DNA from: Leptofilum sp965223525
Lineage (GTDB): Bacteria > Chloroflexota > Anaerolineae > Promineifilales > Promineifilaceae
Direction of reading: 5' to 3'
Assembly: GCF_965223525.1 (NCBI RefSeq)
Contig: NZ_OZ245005.1
Location: 1,302,001-1,366,000, forward strand
DNA: 64,000 nucleotides
A model generated the notes under the pieces. The model ran no database searches, was not told the origin of the DNA, and saw nothing but the letters and a program-made list of their open reading frames with translations. Below, one piece after another: positions 16,739 through 25,618 of the stretch. Within the stretch, counting starts at the first letter, position 1, and each line of letters starts with the position of its first letter. The position numbers and the translations under genes are program-made.

Positions 16739-17025
16739 GGATCGCTATCGGGTGCCGGAGTTTGGTCACGCACATTACCCCAAATCTCATCGGGGTTCAT
16801 ATCCAGTTCAGAAATGTTCCATTTTTGCCGCCATTCCTTGTAGGCTGATCAAAAATCTCGCTTTGACTGGTTGGCTAGCAAACGGCCGTACTCCTCAGCG
16901 GAGAGGATGACAGCCACTGGTTGACCGCGCCGTGTTACTTGAACTGGTTGTTTACTTTCTTCCGCATCCCGAACTAGAGCGGCAAACTGGTTGCGGGCTT
17001 CAGCAATTGAATAGGTTGTTGCCAT
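16729..17025 (-). pseudogene. Phd/YefM family antitoxin interrupted by TGA
   Basis: Translation from the ATG at 17025 (AAGGAG 8 bases upstream) gives MATTYSIAEARNQFAALVRD and VTRRGQPVAVILSAEEYGRL, a clear Phd/YefM DNA-binding domain, then a TGA at 16849-16851 after 58 codons. The same frame continues with SAYKEWRQKWNISELD and NPDEIWGNVRDQTP to a TAA at 16729, the usual toxin-binding tail of this family. Where homologues have F-W the sequence reads F-stop, so TGG to TGA is likely. Either a nonsense mutation, a sequencing error, or a functional short form. Confidence 0.85.
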
Positions 17026-17115
17026 CTCACCACTCCTTTATAGCCATCTTTATGGCTGTTTTACACAGAAGTTAGATTGCATGTCAATGGGAAACGGTTT
17101 CCTTTGTGTGAAAGT

Positions 17116-18366
17116 CTACTCTAGGAATTTGAAGCCAAGCTGACGCACTTGGGGAGCCTCAATTTTGCTGATGCCAACGCCCAGCAAGCGCATCTTTTGG
17201 CCGGGGGGCCAATGCTCTTCCCAAATTGCTTCGGCAATGGCATAGATCGTCTCCGCATCGTCAATGCCCACCTCCAGCGACCGCTGCCGAGTGAAGGTGG
17301 TGAAGTCTGCCCAGCGAAACTTCACGGTAACGGTGTGAGCAACTAAATTGCGCTTTTGCAGCGATTGGGCGACGCGCTCCGCCATCTTTTTTAGCTGCTG
17401 CCGCAGCCGCGCCGGGTCGTTTACATCTTGATTAAAGGTCCACTCCTGGCTAATGCTTTTGGCCATGCCCCGCTCTGCTTTGACGGAACGGCCGTCCACC
17501 CCCCGCGCCCTCTCCTTTAACGATGCTCCCTGGCTGCCCAGCACCCCTTGCAGCAGCCCTAAATCTGCCAGTGCTAGCTGCTCGCAGGTGTGGATGTTGA
17601 GCTTGGCTAACTTTTCGGCCGTGCGGGGGCCAATGCCGTGAATGGCGCGAGTGGGCATCGGGGCTAAAAAGGCAGCTTCATCCCCTGGCAGCACTACCGT
17701 AAACCCTTCCGGTTTTTCATGGTCAGAGGCCACTTTGGCAACGAGTTTGCTACTGGCCAACCCCACTGAGCAGGGCAGATGGCTCTCTGCCTTTACCTTC
17801 GTTTTAATCTCTGCCGCCTTCGCCTCTGGGTCATCCCACGCCGACAAATCGACATACGCTTCGTCCACGCTCATCTGCTCGACGGGGCCGTACGCATCCA
17901 AAATGGCCATCACCTGCCGCGAACTGCTGTGAATGCGCTCCCAGTTGGCGGGGGCAATTTTGAGTTCGGGGCAAAGGCGAAAGGCCGTACTCATCGGCAT
18001 GGCGGAGCGTACCCCTAGTTTACGTGCTTCATAGCTGGCAGAGGCCACCACCCCGCGCTGGTCTGGCTGGCCGCCGATTGCTAACGGCCGTTCCTCATCC
18101 TCCGGGTGATCCAAAATATGCACATTGACATAAAATGCGTCCATGTCCAGGTGCAAAATGGCTCGGGGCCATTTCTTTGCCACAGAGGGCACAGAGGTTT
18201 TTGAGATGGAGGTTGATTTCTCTTGAGTTTTGGTTTGCTCAGACTCTTTTTGAGCGGAATCGTCCTTTTGAGAACTGGACGCAGGGGGCGCAGAGGTTTG
18301 GGAATTCGAACTCAACTCCTCATTTTCCTCTGTGTTCTCTGTGGCTTTCTTAAAATTTTCGCTCAT
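17116..18366 (-). CDS. dinB: DNA polymerase IV (Y-family translesion polymerase)
   Basis: A 416-residue Y-family polymerase. The catalytic acids are D74 and D76 (LHLDMDAF) and the SVDEAYVDLS motif; the HhH segment (GIGPRTAEKLAKLNI) and little-finger domain follow. It bypasses damaged bases. The ATG at 18366 overlaps the upstream stop as ATGA and has GGAGA in front, so it is well supported; yet residues 1 to about 62 are a Ser/Thr/Glu/Lys-rich tail encoded by a CCACAGAG-type intergenic repeat. An alternative GTG at 18183 would give the normal family length. Confidence 0.94.
   Translation of the reverse strand: MSENFKKATENTEENEELSSNSQTSAPPASSSQKDDSAQKESEQTKTQEKSTSISKTSVPSVAKKWPRAILHLDMDAFYVNVHILDHPEDEERPLAIGGQPDQRGVVASASYEARKLGVRSAMPMSTAFRLCPELKIAPANWERIHSSSRQVMAILDAYGPVEQMSVDEAYVDLSAWDDPEAKAAEIKTKVKAESHLPCSVGLASSKLVAKVASDHEKPEGFTVVLPGDEAAFLAPMPTRAIHGIGPRTAEKLAKLNIHTCEQLALADLGLLQGVLGSQGASLKERARGVDGRSVKAERGMAKSISQEWTFNQDVNDPARLRQQLKKMAERVAQSLQKRNLVAHTVTVKFRWADFTTFTRQRSLEVGIDDAETIYAIAEAIWEEHWPPGQKMRLLGVGISKIEAPQVRQLGFKFLE
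18178..18343. repeat. CCACAGAG-type inverted repeat embedded in the dinB frame
   Basis: GCCACAGAGGGCACAGAGG on the left (18179-18197) is answered by CCTCTGTGTTCTCTGTGGC (18325-18343). The same arms flank the nadE-SDR spacer at 13696-13858, where they are noncoding. Here the whole repeat stays open in the dinB frame. Confidence 0.8.
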
Positions 18367-19757
18367 GGCGCGTAATTCTCCGGCTCAATGGGAGCCTGAG
18401 CAGGTGGCTGGGGTGCGCTGAAATAGGTTTGCAGGCTCAACTGCGTCAGAGGAATGATGAGCTGCTGGGCTTCATTAGCAATTTCGCCAAAGTTGCCGCC
18501 CAAAAACCAGATAGCTGCCCCTTTCACCTCTGGGTACGGAGCATACAGCCGCGCTGCCCATTCAATGTCGCGCAGTGCTTGCTCCGGCGGCGGCACCGTC
18601 TCATACGTCCAGCCCCACTCGGTAATGAGCACCGTGGGGCGGGGGATGCCCAGCCCGTCGGCCACCTGGAACAGCGTCTGGAAGCGTCCCAGCTTGTACG
18701 GATATTCATGGCCGATGTCGTCTACCAAATAGCTGTATTCATGCAGGGCGATGGCCAGCCTGTTGGGATTGTTGCCCGCCAGCCGCAAAAAGGCAACCAT
18801 GCTTGGCGTTTGCCAATCTTCTGGCTCCGGCTCGCCAGAGGCCCAGCCAAAGGCCGCCCAGCGGAAGCCATCGTTCAGTGCCAGTTCAGCCGTTTTTAGC
18901 GCAAACTGCCCCAGCCACTCCGCCACGTTTTTATCCACCTCGTTTATCGTTTCCAGCCAAACCAGGTTAGGGTCTAGCTCTGGCGGGAAGGCATCGCGGT
19001 GCATTTGCCAATGGAGGTCGGCCGCTTGCTCCGGCGGCAGGCTGTAGTTGGGGACGTTCCAGTCGTAATCGGAGCCACCCAGCGAGGCGCGGCGGTAAAC
19101 CAGCACGTGCGGCACGCCGCTTTGCCGCATGATTTCTTGCGCCACAAAGAGCGGCTGGGCGTTGTCCACGCTTTTGAGGAAGAAGGGAATGCCCGCCGCG
19201 TCCAGAGCGTGCATCCAGGCTTCCAACCCCTCGCTATTGCCGCCGATGCCGGTGTGGAAACCAATTTTTACGGGAGCCAGCGTTAATCCCTGGGCGGCGA
19301 GTTCATTGCGAACGGCCGTAAAGTCCACCGTGGGGATGGGCGTGGGCGAAGGAACGGCCGTGTTGGTGGGGGGGAGCGGCGTGGCCGTGGCCGCCTCATC
19401 CCCGCCAACGAGCGGTAGAAAAATCTCACTGCCTTCACCGTCCAGCGTGGCGGCGGGTGGCGGGGTAAAAATAAGCGTGGTGGTGGGGCTGCCTGCGGGA
19501 TATGGTTCTGTTTGGGGTGGGGTTGCTGTTGGCAGTGGGTATCCCGCTGGCGATGGCGTGATTTGGCTGAGGGCAGGCGGCTGCGGCGTGGCTGTGGGGG
19601 TTGGTGGTGATTGGCAGGCGGAGACGGCCGTTACCCACAACAAACTAATTAGCAATCGCAGGATTAGCCCCCTCCCTAGCTCTCCCCCTCTCAGAGGGAG
19701 GGAAAAAACTCCCTCTCCCTTTAAGGGAGAGGGTCGGGGTGAGGGTAAATTATCCAA
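18363..19757 (-). CDS. Lipoprotein with glycoside-hydrolase-like TIM barrel
   Basis: A secreted protein of up to 464 residues. The credible start of protein is the signal peptide LRLLISLLWVTAVSAC, a lipobox with Cys at residue 48; a Pro/Thr-rich linker runs to about 145, then a barrel-like domain. Candidate catalytic acids are Glu in TINEV and Glu in ITEWGW, placed as in clan GH-A. The first 30 codons (from a TTG at 19757) are an intergenic palindrome read in frame, so the true start is probably near 19655-19661. It ends as ATGA with dinB. Confidence 0.7.
   Translation of the reverse strand: MDNLPSPRPSPLKGEGVFSLPLRGGELGRGLILRLLISLLWVTAVSACQSPPTPTATPQPPALSQITPSPAGYPLPTATPPQTEPYPAGSPTTTLIFTPPPAATLDGEGSEIFLPLVGGDEAATATPLPPTNTAVPSPTPIPTVDFTAVRNELAAQGLTLAPVKIGFHTGIGGNSEGLEAWMHALDAAGIPFFLKSVDNAQPLFVAQEIMRQSGVPHVLVYRRASLGGSDYDWNVPNYSLPPEQAADLHWQMHRDAFPPELDPNLVWLETINEVDKNVAEWLGQFALKTAELALNDGFRWAAFGWASGEPEPEDWQTPSMVAFLRLAGNNPNRLAIALHEYSYLVDDIGHEYPYKLGRFQTLFQVADGLGIPRPTVLITEWGWTYETVPPPEQALRDIEWAARLYAPYPEVKGAAIWFLGGNFGEIANEAQQLIIPLTQLSLQTYFSAPQPPAQAPIEPENYAP
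19668..19745. repeat. CCCTCACCC-type palindromic repeat
   Basis: Contains the near-perfect palindrome CCCTCTCCCTTTAAGGGAG followed by AGGG (19711-19733) and a second, looser hairpin. It lies between the M24 peptidase and the lipoprotein, and in the lipoprotein frame encodes the well-known artefact peptide PSPRPSPLKGEG. Related elements lie at 39957-39998, 41183-41224 and 41645-41690. Confidence 0.8.
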
Positions 19758-20853
19758 CCGTAATCAACTCTCGCGTCATCGTCGTGAGGCTGCGGTGGCC
19801 GTCTGGGGTAATGACGATGTTGTCTTCAATGCGAACGCCAGCGCGACCTGGCAGATAGATGCCCGGCTCCACGGTAAACACATTGCCCGCCACCAGCGGC
19901 TCGGTATTGGCTTCCATCATGTAGGGTGGCTCATGCCCTTCCACGCCCAGGCCATGCCCGGTGCGGTGGATGAAGTAGTCGCCGTAGCCAGCATCGTCAA
20001 TCACTTCGCGGGCGGCGCGGTCTACGTCTTGCCCCGTTGCGCCAGGGCGCGAGGCCAGCACCCCCTGCTGGTTCGCCAGCTTTACCGTTTCGTAAACGTG
20101 GCGCAGTTCCGCATCAATGGCACCTACAGCAAAGGTGCGGGTAATGTCCGATGGATAATCATCCACCAAACAGCCCCAATCTATGACCAGAAGATCGCCT
20201 TCTTGCAACGGCCGTTCCGTGGGCGTGGCGTGGGGTGAAGCCCCGTTGGGGCCGCCAGAAACGATGGGGCCAAAGAAAATGCCGTCGGCACCTTCGTTTA
20301 GCTGAAGCTGGGTGAGCATGGCGGCAATTTGCTTCTCCGTCATGCCAATCTCAATTTGCGGAATGAGTCGCTCCATGGCTCGTTCTGCCACGCCGATGGC
20401 CCGCTCTATCGCCGCGATTTCTTTGGCATCCTTCACGGCGCGTAGAGCCATCAGGATGGGTTCGGCGTGGGTGGTGGTAAGGCCAGGTGCGTATCGCTTG
20501 AGCAGCTCCAGCTCCAGCACGCGCATATGCAGTGCCTCTACGCCCAGCAAATAGTCAGACAGCTCCAGATGGGCACACGCTTGCTGGAAGGCTGCCGTGT
20601 ACCCTTCGTCGTCGCTCCAGCCAAAGATGCGCTCCTCTGGGATGCCCGCAGCGCGCGCTTTCATCGCTTCTAGACCAGGAATGACGATGGCGGGTTCGTC
20701 GTCGGCGGGGAAGAAGAGCACAATCGGCCGTTCGCTAACGTGGGAGTGGATGCCGCTGAGGTAGGCCATGTTGGGGCCAGGCACCAGGGCAATGCCATCT
20801 ACGCCATGTGCCAGGATTTGGTGGGTGAGTTTGTCGAGGCGGTTTTGGTTCAT
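19750..20853 (-). CDS. M24 family metallopeptidase (Xaa-Pro aminopeptidase type)
   Basis: A 367-residue creatinase/aminopeptidase-P family protein: an N-terminal creatinase domain (1 to about 130) and a pita-bread catalytic domain. The five metal ligands are visible in order: Asp (VIDWGC), Asp (SDITRTF), His (HRTGHGLG), Glu (TVEPGIY) and Glu (RIEDN). It removes N-terminal residues preceding proline in cytoplasmic peptides. A palindromic repeat begins at its stop codon. Confidence 0.94.
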   Translation of the reverse strand: MNQNRLDKLTHQILAHGVDGIALVPGPNMAYLSGIHSHVSERPIVLFFPADDEPAIVIPGLEAMKARAAGIPEERIFGWSDDEGYTAAFQQACAHLELSDYLLGVEALHMRVLELELLKRYAPGLTTTHAEPILMALRAVKDAKEIAAIERAIGVAERAMERLIPQIEIGMTEKQIAAMLTQLQLNEGADGIFFGPIVSGGPNGASPHATPTERPLQEGDLLVIDWGCLVDDYPSDITRTFAVGAIDAELRHVYETVKLANQQGVLASRPGATGQDVDRAAREVIDDAGYGDYFIHRTGHGLGVEGHEPPYMMEANTEPLVAGNVFTVEPGIYLPGRAGVRIEDNIVITPDGHRSLTTMTRELITVG

Positions 20854-20873
20854 GTGGTCGGTTCCTTAAAAAA

Positions 20874-20938
20874 TTAGCCACGGATTACGCGGATTTGCCG
20901 GATTAAAAACTAAAATCCGCGTAATCCGTAGCAGAAAT
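20874..20938. repeat. Inverted repeat of the ATTTCGCGGATT family (copy 2)
   Basis: AGCCACGGATTACGCGGATT is answered by AATCCGCGTAATCCGT in the spacer between the biotin carrier gene and the M24 peptidase. It matches the element at 10112-10181 in plan and wording. Confidence 0.75.
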
Positions 20939-20940
20939 TC

Positions 20941-21441
20941 TTACGATCCATCCAGTTCGATAAGGGGGACGCCTGCCTGGACGGATTCGCCTTTGGTGCA
21001 GTGGATGGCAGTGACGGTGCCGCTGGTGGGTGCCTGGATGGGGATAATCATTTTCATGGATTCCAGCAGGATAAGCTTGTCGCCTTCTTGCACTTGCTCC
21101 CCCTCGCTCACCAAAATATCGGCCACGACGGCGGGGATGGTGGCGGCAAGGGAAGCGTCGTGGCTGGCTGCGCCACCGCCGCGCGGCAAAACGCGTTCGT
21201 ACTGGTGGGTACGGCCGTTTACCCACAACATCCGCTTGGTTCCATCCTTATGCCCCACCAGCCGCCACTGTTGCCGAGAGCCATCGGGCAGGGTGCGTTC
21301 TAGTAAGATGCCATCTTCGTTTTGAGCCATCAGTTGGAAAACGGCCGTTTCTCCATCCAGCTCCACCCGAATTTCTGACCCCAGTCGGTTGGCTTGGACG
21401 GTTTTTTCCTTGTTGTTTTGGCGTAGGATAAATTGTGTCAT
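20941..21441 (-). CDS. Biotin carboxyl carrier-like protein
   Basis: A 166-residue protein with a C-terminal biotinyl/lipoyl domain. The attachment motif is ESMKM with the biotinylated lysine at residue 130, in LILLESMKMIIP; the N-terminal 85 residues form a beta-rich domain like those in acyl-CoA carboxylase alpha chains. It would carry carboxybiotin between carboxylase and transferase subunits, which are not in the window. Its start overlaps the NfeD-like protease stop by 4 bases (ATGA), so the two are co-translated. Confidence 0.88.
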   Translation of the reverse strand: MTQFILRQNNKEKTVQANRLGSEIRVELDGETAVFQLMAQNEDGILLERTLPDGSRQQWRLVGHKDGTKRMLWVNGRTHQYERVLPRGGGAASHDASLAATIPAVVADILVSEGEQVQEGDKLILLESMKMIIPIQAPTSGTVTAIHCTKGESVQAGVPLIELDGS

Positions 21442-22796
21442 GAGGCGGGCTGCTCCAGAGCGGCCGTATCAGCGACGGGTTCAACTTGCAACTTCATCCC
21501 CTCCATTTGGTTCACACGCACCTCGTTCCCAAATTCAATAGGTTGGCTGGCAGTGGCTTGCCAAATTTCGCCTTTGAGCATGATGGTGCCTCGGTAGAGG
21601 CTGCCGGCTTCATCAAACGTGTCTCGCGCAGTGCCAATTTGGCCTACCATGCCTTGCTGCCCGGTAATTGGCTGCCGCCGTTGGGCACGGATGGCAAAGG
21701 TGAGGATGAAAATGAAGAAAGCGGCCGTTCCGATGGCAATGGCAATGGCGGCGGGAATGGAGAGGCGCACAAATTCCGGCGTGCCGGAGTTGAACAGCAC
21801 CAGCAGCCCTGCGATGAGCGTAATGGTGCCAGTAACAGCCAGCGCGCCGTTGGTGGGCGTGGCCACTTCTAAGGCCAGCAGCACAAAGGCCAGAATAATC
21901 AGCCCCATGCCCAGCCAGTTGACGGGTAGCTGCCCCAGACCAAACAGGCCAATCCCCAAAAAGAGGACGCCGATAAAGCCCGCCACCCAGCCGCCGGGGT
22001 TAGAAATTTCGATGATGATAGCCTGAACGCCAATAGCCATCAAAATGGAGACCAGCACTGGGTTGGTGAGGGCTAGCAGCAGATTTTCGATGAAGGTGAG
22101 GGGGATGGAGGTTTGGGTGGAAACGGCCGTGTTCAACACCATCTCTTCACCATTGACGATGACGGTACGGCCGTCTAATTCAGCCAGCAACGCTTCCGGC
22201 GAGTCGGCGATGGCGTCAATAAAACCAGCTTCTAGCGCCTCGTTGGCACTCACTGCGCGGGCATCCTCAATCATTGCTTCGGCTAGGGCAACCGCCTCTG
22301 AGCCACGCCGCTCCGTCAAACCGCGCATCATCGCCTTCATATCCTCCACCACTTTGCGGAACGCGGTATCGCCAATGTCAGAGCCATCTGAGTTGATGGG
22401 AGAAGCCGCACCGATAACCGTTTCGGGAGCCATGCCTGCGGCGTGAGCAGCGGCCGTAAGTACTGCCCCTGCCGAGGCTGCCTGTGCCCCACGCGGCCCG
22501 ATGTACATGATGATCGGAATCTCCGAAGCGCGGAAAAGCTGCACAATCTCACTTGTAATGATTACATCGCCACCGGGCGTGTCCATGATGATCAGCACGA
22601 AATCTGCCCCAGATTCAACCGCGTCTTCTAGCCCCCGCTCAAAATAAGTGTGCATTACCCCAAAAACGGGCCCATCAAATTCCAGCACCGCGACTTCACT
22701 ATTTTGAGCCAATGCAACATTGACCTGCCAAAAACACATAGTGAAAAGAGAAAGAAATGCCAAAATCGATAAGTAGTAAGAATATCGTTTATTCAT
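21438..22796 (-). CDS. NfeD/ClpP-class membrane serine protease
   Basis: A 452-residue membrane protein: signal peptide (about 1-30), ClpP-like protease domain (35-220) with MDTPGGD, the nucleophile Ser in AQAASAGAVL and a Lys in the following helix, then four or five membrane helices (about 235-380) and a C-terminal OB-fold NfeD domain (GMVGQIGTARDTF...GEIWQATAS). The family cleaves stomatin-type membrane proteins. The ATG at 22796 is preferred to a TTG at 22808. It is coupled to the biotin carrier gene. Confidence 0.92.
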   Translation of the reverse strand: MNKRYSYYLSILAFLSLFTMCFWQVNVALAQNSEVAVLEFDGPVFGVMHTYFERGLEDAVESGADFVLIIMDTPGGDVIITSEIVQLFRASEIPIIMYIGPRGAQAASAGAVLTAAAHAAGMAPETVIGAASPINSDGSDIGDTAFRKVVEDMKAMMRGLTERRGSEAVALAEAMIEDARAVSANEALEAGFIDAIADSPEALLAELDGRTVIVNGEEMVLNTAVSTQTSIPLTFIENLLLALTNPVLVSILMAIGVQAIIIEISNPGGWVAGFIGVLFLGIGLFGLGQLPVNWLGMGLIILAFVLLALEVATPTNGALAVTGTITLIAGLLVLFNSGTPEFVRLSIPAAIAIAIGTAAFFIFILTFAIRAQRRQPITGQQGMVGQIGTARDTFDEAGSLYRGTIMLKGEIWQATASQPIEFGNEVRVNQMEGMKLQVEPVADTAALEQPAS

Positions 22797-22827
22797 AAAA
22801 GTACTCAACAGTTCACAACAACGATAG

Positions 22828-23595
22828 CTAAAAAGTTACGCGCAATAGCCGTGTTTGTGAATACATGCCGGCACGTTCCAAAGTTTTCTTGGACAAGTGA
22901 TTGTAATACCAACAGCCTGCTATTGGTTGCAAACCTTGCTGGTGGCACGCATTAATGAGCAGAGTGACGATAGCCGTTCCAGCACCTTTTTTGCGGAATC
23001 GTTCAATGACAAACATGCCAAGGCTGGCTGTTTTGTCTAGCAAATTGCTTTTTTCTAAAAAGCCAAAACCAACACATGCTCCATTTAACTGTACCAAAAA
23101 TAGCTCCTGACTTTGAATATGCTTGGGAATGTCGCCAAAAAAATCGCCTGAACCGTCTTTGATTAGCGCGACGTCTTGCTCTTTTGCTAAAGTTAGTTTG
23201 TAGTCGGTGGGCTTGTGCTCGTTTGCAGATGGTGTGGCAAAGAAATAGGCATGCCTGTTCAACTGTTGGTATTCATCTAACGCATGCGATAGAAAGAATT
23301 CATCACAAGTGGGCACAAACGCAGCTTGCACCTCTTCTAGCTTCTTGATTTTGGCGAAAATGTCTTGCCCATAATGCCGAAATGTTGGCAGCAGTGAGTA
23401 TTGGGTAACGAGGCTACCTTTATGAATTGATGTAAACCCAGCATATTCCCCTGACAGAAAAATTTGGTAATGTGCTGATTCCAGAATATGACCTTCAAAA
23501 AAAGAATCAACAGCCGAAGGCAAAGAAATAAGATGCTGCTTTAGAGCATCGCTAACAGTATTAAAGTCGCTTGGCCTAAAAGAAATCTTCAACAT
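22828..23595 (-). CDS. GNAT family N-acetyltransferase
   Basis: A 255-residue protein with a C-terminal GNAT domain (about 130-255): the acetyl-CoA loop is RFRKKGAGTAIV, preceded by the SLGMFVIE strand and followed by the WYYNHLSKKTLERAGM segment typical of the last helix. The N-terminal half is unassigned. Substrate unknown. The gene is AT-rich and lacks any ACGGCCGT word, in a 2.1 kb gap of that motif, so it may be a recent arrival. Confidence 0.85.
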   Translation of the reverse strand: MLKISFRPSDFNTVSDALKQHLISLPSAVDSFFEGHILESAHYQIFLSGEYAGFTSIHKGSLVTQYSLLPTFRHYGQDIFAKIKKLEEVQAAFVPTCDEFFLSHALDEYQQLNRHAYFFATPSANEHKPTDYKLTLAKEQDVALIKDGSGDFFGDIPKHIQSQELFLVQLNGACVGFGFLEKSNLLDKTASLGMFVIERFRKKGAGTAIVTLLINACHQQGLQPIAGCWYYNHLSKKTLERAGMYSQTRLLRVTF

Positions 23596-23704
23596 TTATT
23601 TTTTTCATTGCAAAGAGTTCAGAACGGGGAAAGAATCTGTTCCAAGCTCATCAGCTCTTAGCGTTTATTTTTGGATAGATTAAGTCGTCATGCTGCTTAA
23701 AGGT

Positions 23705-24181
23705 TCATGAAATTTTTTGATTTTCTAAATAAGCGACCTGACCATGATCATACTGCTGCCAGGCTGCCAAGACACGTGTTTTTAATGAACTTGTCATGGC
23801 TTTCGGCAAATCATCGCAGCTGAAAAAGGCGAATTCGCTTAATTCTGCGGCTGGCAGCTTAATTTCATTGATTTCCGTATCGTGAAGCACACCCCCATCA
23901 AAAACAAACATTAAGGATTCCGTTTTGGGGCCGACCCGGCTGCTGTAGTCAATGACCAACAGTGCTCCAGGTACCCGGTTTAGCCCAAGCTCCTCGAACA
24001 CCTCACGTTGGCAACATTGTTTTGGCGATTCGTTTTCTTCTACCACGCCGCCAGGAATTTCCCAGCCAGGTTTGTATGTTGGTTTTACCAGAAGAACTTC
24101 TTGCTTTTCGTTAAAGAATAAGCAGCCTGCGCCCATTCGCTTTTTTGGTAGCGTGTCGTAGAAATCGGGATTGGCGGTCAT
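23705..24181 (-). CDS. NUDIX hydrolase
   Basis: A 158-residue NUDIX protein with a full Nudix box: GGVVEENESPKQCCQREVFE then ELGL fits GX5EX7REUXEEXGU. It hydrolyses a nucleoside diphosphate linked to another moiety, substrate unknown. The ATG at 24181 overlaps the histidine kinase stop as ATGA, so the longer frame upstream is a shadow inside the kinase. Co-expression with the sensor kinase is likely. Confidence 0.92.
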   Translation of the reverse strand: MTANPDFYDTLPKKRMGAGCLFFNEKQEVLLVKPTYKPGWEIPGGVVEENESPKQCCQREVFEELGLNRVPGALLVIDYSSRVGPKTESLMFVFDGGVLHDTEINEIKLPAAELSEFAFFSCDDLPKAMTSSLKTRVLAAWQQYDHGQVAYLENQKIS

Positions 24182-25434
24182 AGCAGTCCGGTTGGGGGGA
24201 GTTCCAAACGCAGAGCGATGATAAATTCGCTGCCTTCCTTGTTGCTGCTTTCGGCCCAGATACGGCCGTCGTGCAGTTCCACTAGCTCTTTGGCAATAGA
24301 AAGCCCTAGCCCCATCCCCTCGTGCTGGCGGCGCAGGGGGGATTCCACCTGGTAAAATCGCTTGAAGATGCGCTCTAACTGGTCTTCTGGCACGCCAATG
24401 CCGCTGTCTTTGATGCGGAACCACGCTTCGCGCCCCTGGCGTTCTACCTTGATTTCAATGCGCCCACTCCTTGGCGTAAATTTGACGGCGTTGTTGAGCA
24501 GGTTGCCAATGATCACTTCCATCACGTCTTCGTCTACCACCACAAGCAGCTTGTCATTTGGCAGGTTAACATGAACGGTCTGCTCTTTAGCAACGGCCGT
24601 TTCGTCTCGTTCCAGGTTCATATTGCGAACCAATGTTATCAGGTCTGCCCGCGTGCGCGTGAGTGAGGTTGTGCCAGCATCCACATAGCGCAAATTGAGC
24701 ATATCTTGGATGAGGGTGCGTAAGTGAACGGCCGCTTGCAACACATTGTCGAACTGCGCCGTCATTTCTGGCCCGGCCTCGTCTCGTAAAAAGGAAACGT
24801 AGCCCAAAATGACAGACAGCGGGGTGCGAAGCTCATGCGAGGCGATGGCGATGAAGTCCGTTTTTAGCTGATCCAGCTCGTTGAGTTCGGCATTGGCCTG
24901 CTGTAGCTCGGTGAACAGGCGGGCTTGCTCCACTGCCACCCCCGCAATATCGGCCAAAATTGAGAGCGTTTCAAAATCCTGCACAGAAAAATCGCCCCCG
25001 CCTCGTTTATTAAGCGCTTCCAGCACGCCCATCGGTTCCTGCCCTACATTGTGCATGGGCACGCCCAAAATGGAGCGCGTGCGGAAGGCAATCGCGTCAT
25101 CCACATTTTGGTTCCAGCGTGGATCTTTCGACACATCTTTAATGTACATGGGCTTATTCTGGGTGAGAATGGCCCCGGCGATGGAGTCATCTAGCGACAC
25201 CGCCATGTCTGCCATCTCTGGCGGTACTTCATTGGACGATGCCTTAAAGTGAAGCTGCTGTGTTTTGGGGTCCAGCAACAAAATGGAGGCGGCTTCAGCC
25301 TGTGTGAGTTCGGCGGCTTCGGAGATGATACGCGAGAGAAGATGACTTAAATTGGTGGTGGCATTAAGTACGCGGCTGATCTCAACCAGGCGAGCCATTC
25401 GTTCGGCGTTTAATTTGGGACGCTGTGTTTTCAT
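24178..25434 (-). CDS. GAF domain sensor histidine kinase
   Basis: A 418-residue cytoplasmic kinase with no membrane segment: GAF domain (about 20-165), HisKA (ASHELRTPLS, His near 199) and HATPase_c (NLLNNAVKFTP, DSGIGVP, GMGLGLSIAKELV). GAF domains bind small ligands such as cyclic nucleotides, haem or bilins; the ligand is unknown. No regulator is adjacent; the nearest are at 28.9 and 30.7 kb. It is translationally coupled to the NUDIX gene. Confidence 0.94.
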   Translation of the reverse strand: MKTQRPKLNAERMARLVEISRVLNATTNLSHLLSRIISEAAELTQAEAASILLLDPKTQQLHFKASSNEVPPEMADMAVSLDDSIAGAILTQNKPMYIKDVSKDPRWNQNVDDAIAFRTRSILGVPMHNVGQEPMGVLEALNKRGGGDFSVQDFETLSILADIAGVAVEQARLFTELQQANAELNELDQLKTDFIAIASHELRTPLSVILGYVSFLRDEAGPEMTAQFDNVLQAAVHLRTLIQDMLNLRYVDAGTTSLTRTRADLITLVRNMNLERDETAVAKEQTVHVNLPNDKLLVVVDEDVMEVIIGNLLNNAVKFTPRSGRIEIKVERQGREAWFRIKDSGIGVPEDQLERIFKRFYQVESPLRRQHEGMGLGLSIAKELVELHDGRIWAESSNKEGSEFIIALRLELPPTGLL

Positions 25435-25526
25435 AATATTTCCTTCCGCAAGGGATGAAGATTACAGCCTGTTTCTCCAGTTGTCTTTGTGGATATGATA
25501 CGGTATGCTGAGTGCTTAGACAAGCG

Positions 25527-25594
25527 GGGGGAGGGGAGATTGGAGACTGGAGAGTGGAGATTACCAATCTCTAATCTCCAGCCCCTAATCTCCC
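25527..25594. repeat. GGAGATTGGAGA-type intergenic repeat
   Basis: GGAGATTGGAGACTGGAGA is answered by AATCTCTAATCTCCAG and CTAATCTCC, giving a long imperfect hairpin in the spacer before hemW. A closely related copy at 43148-43199 separates the second desaturase from the glycosyltransferase. Confidence 0.8.
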
Positions 25595-25618
25595 AAAAAT
25601 TGAGAGAAAACGAACAAT

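Noticed and set aside
19129..20238. 369-codon open frame on the plus strand
   Set aside because: Spans the lipoprotein, a repeat and the M24 peptidase in antisense; no protein-like motif, and both minus-strand genes are well supported.
24182..24424. Arg-rich N-terminal extension of the NUDIX protein
   Set aside because: It is an out-of-frame reading of the histidine kinase; the ATGA overlap at 24178-24181 gives the real start.
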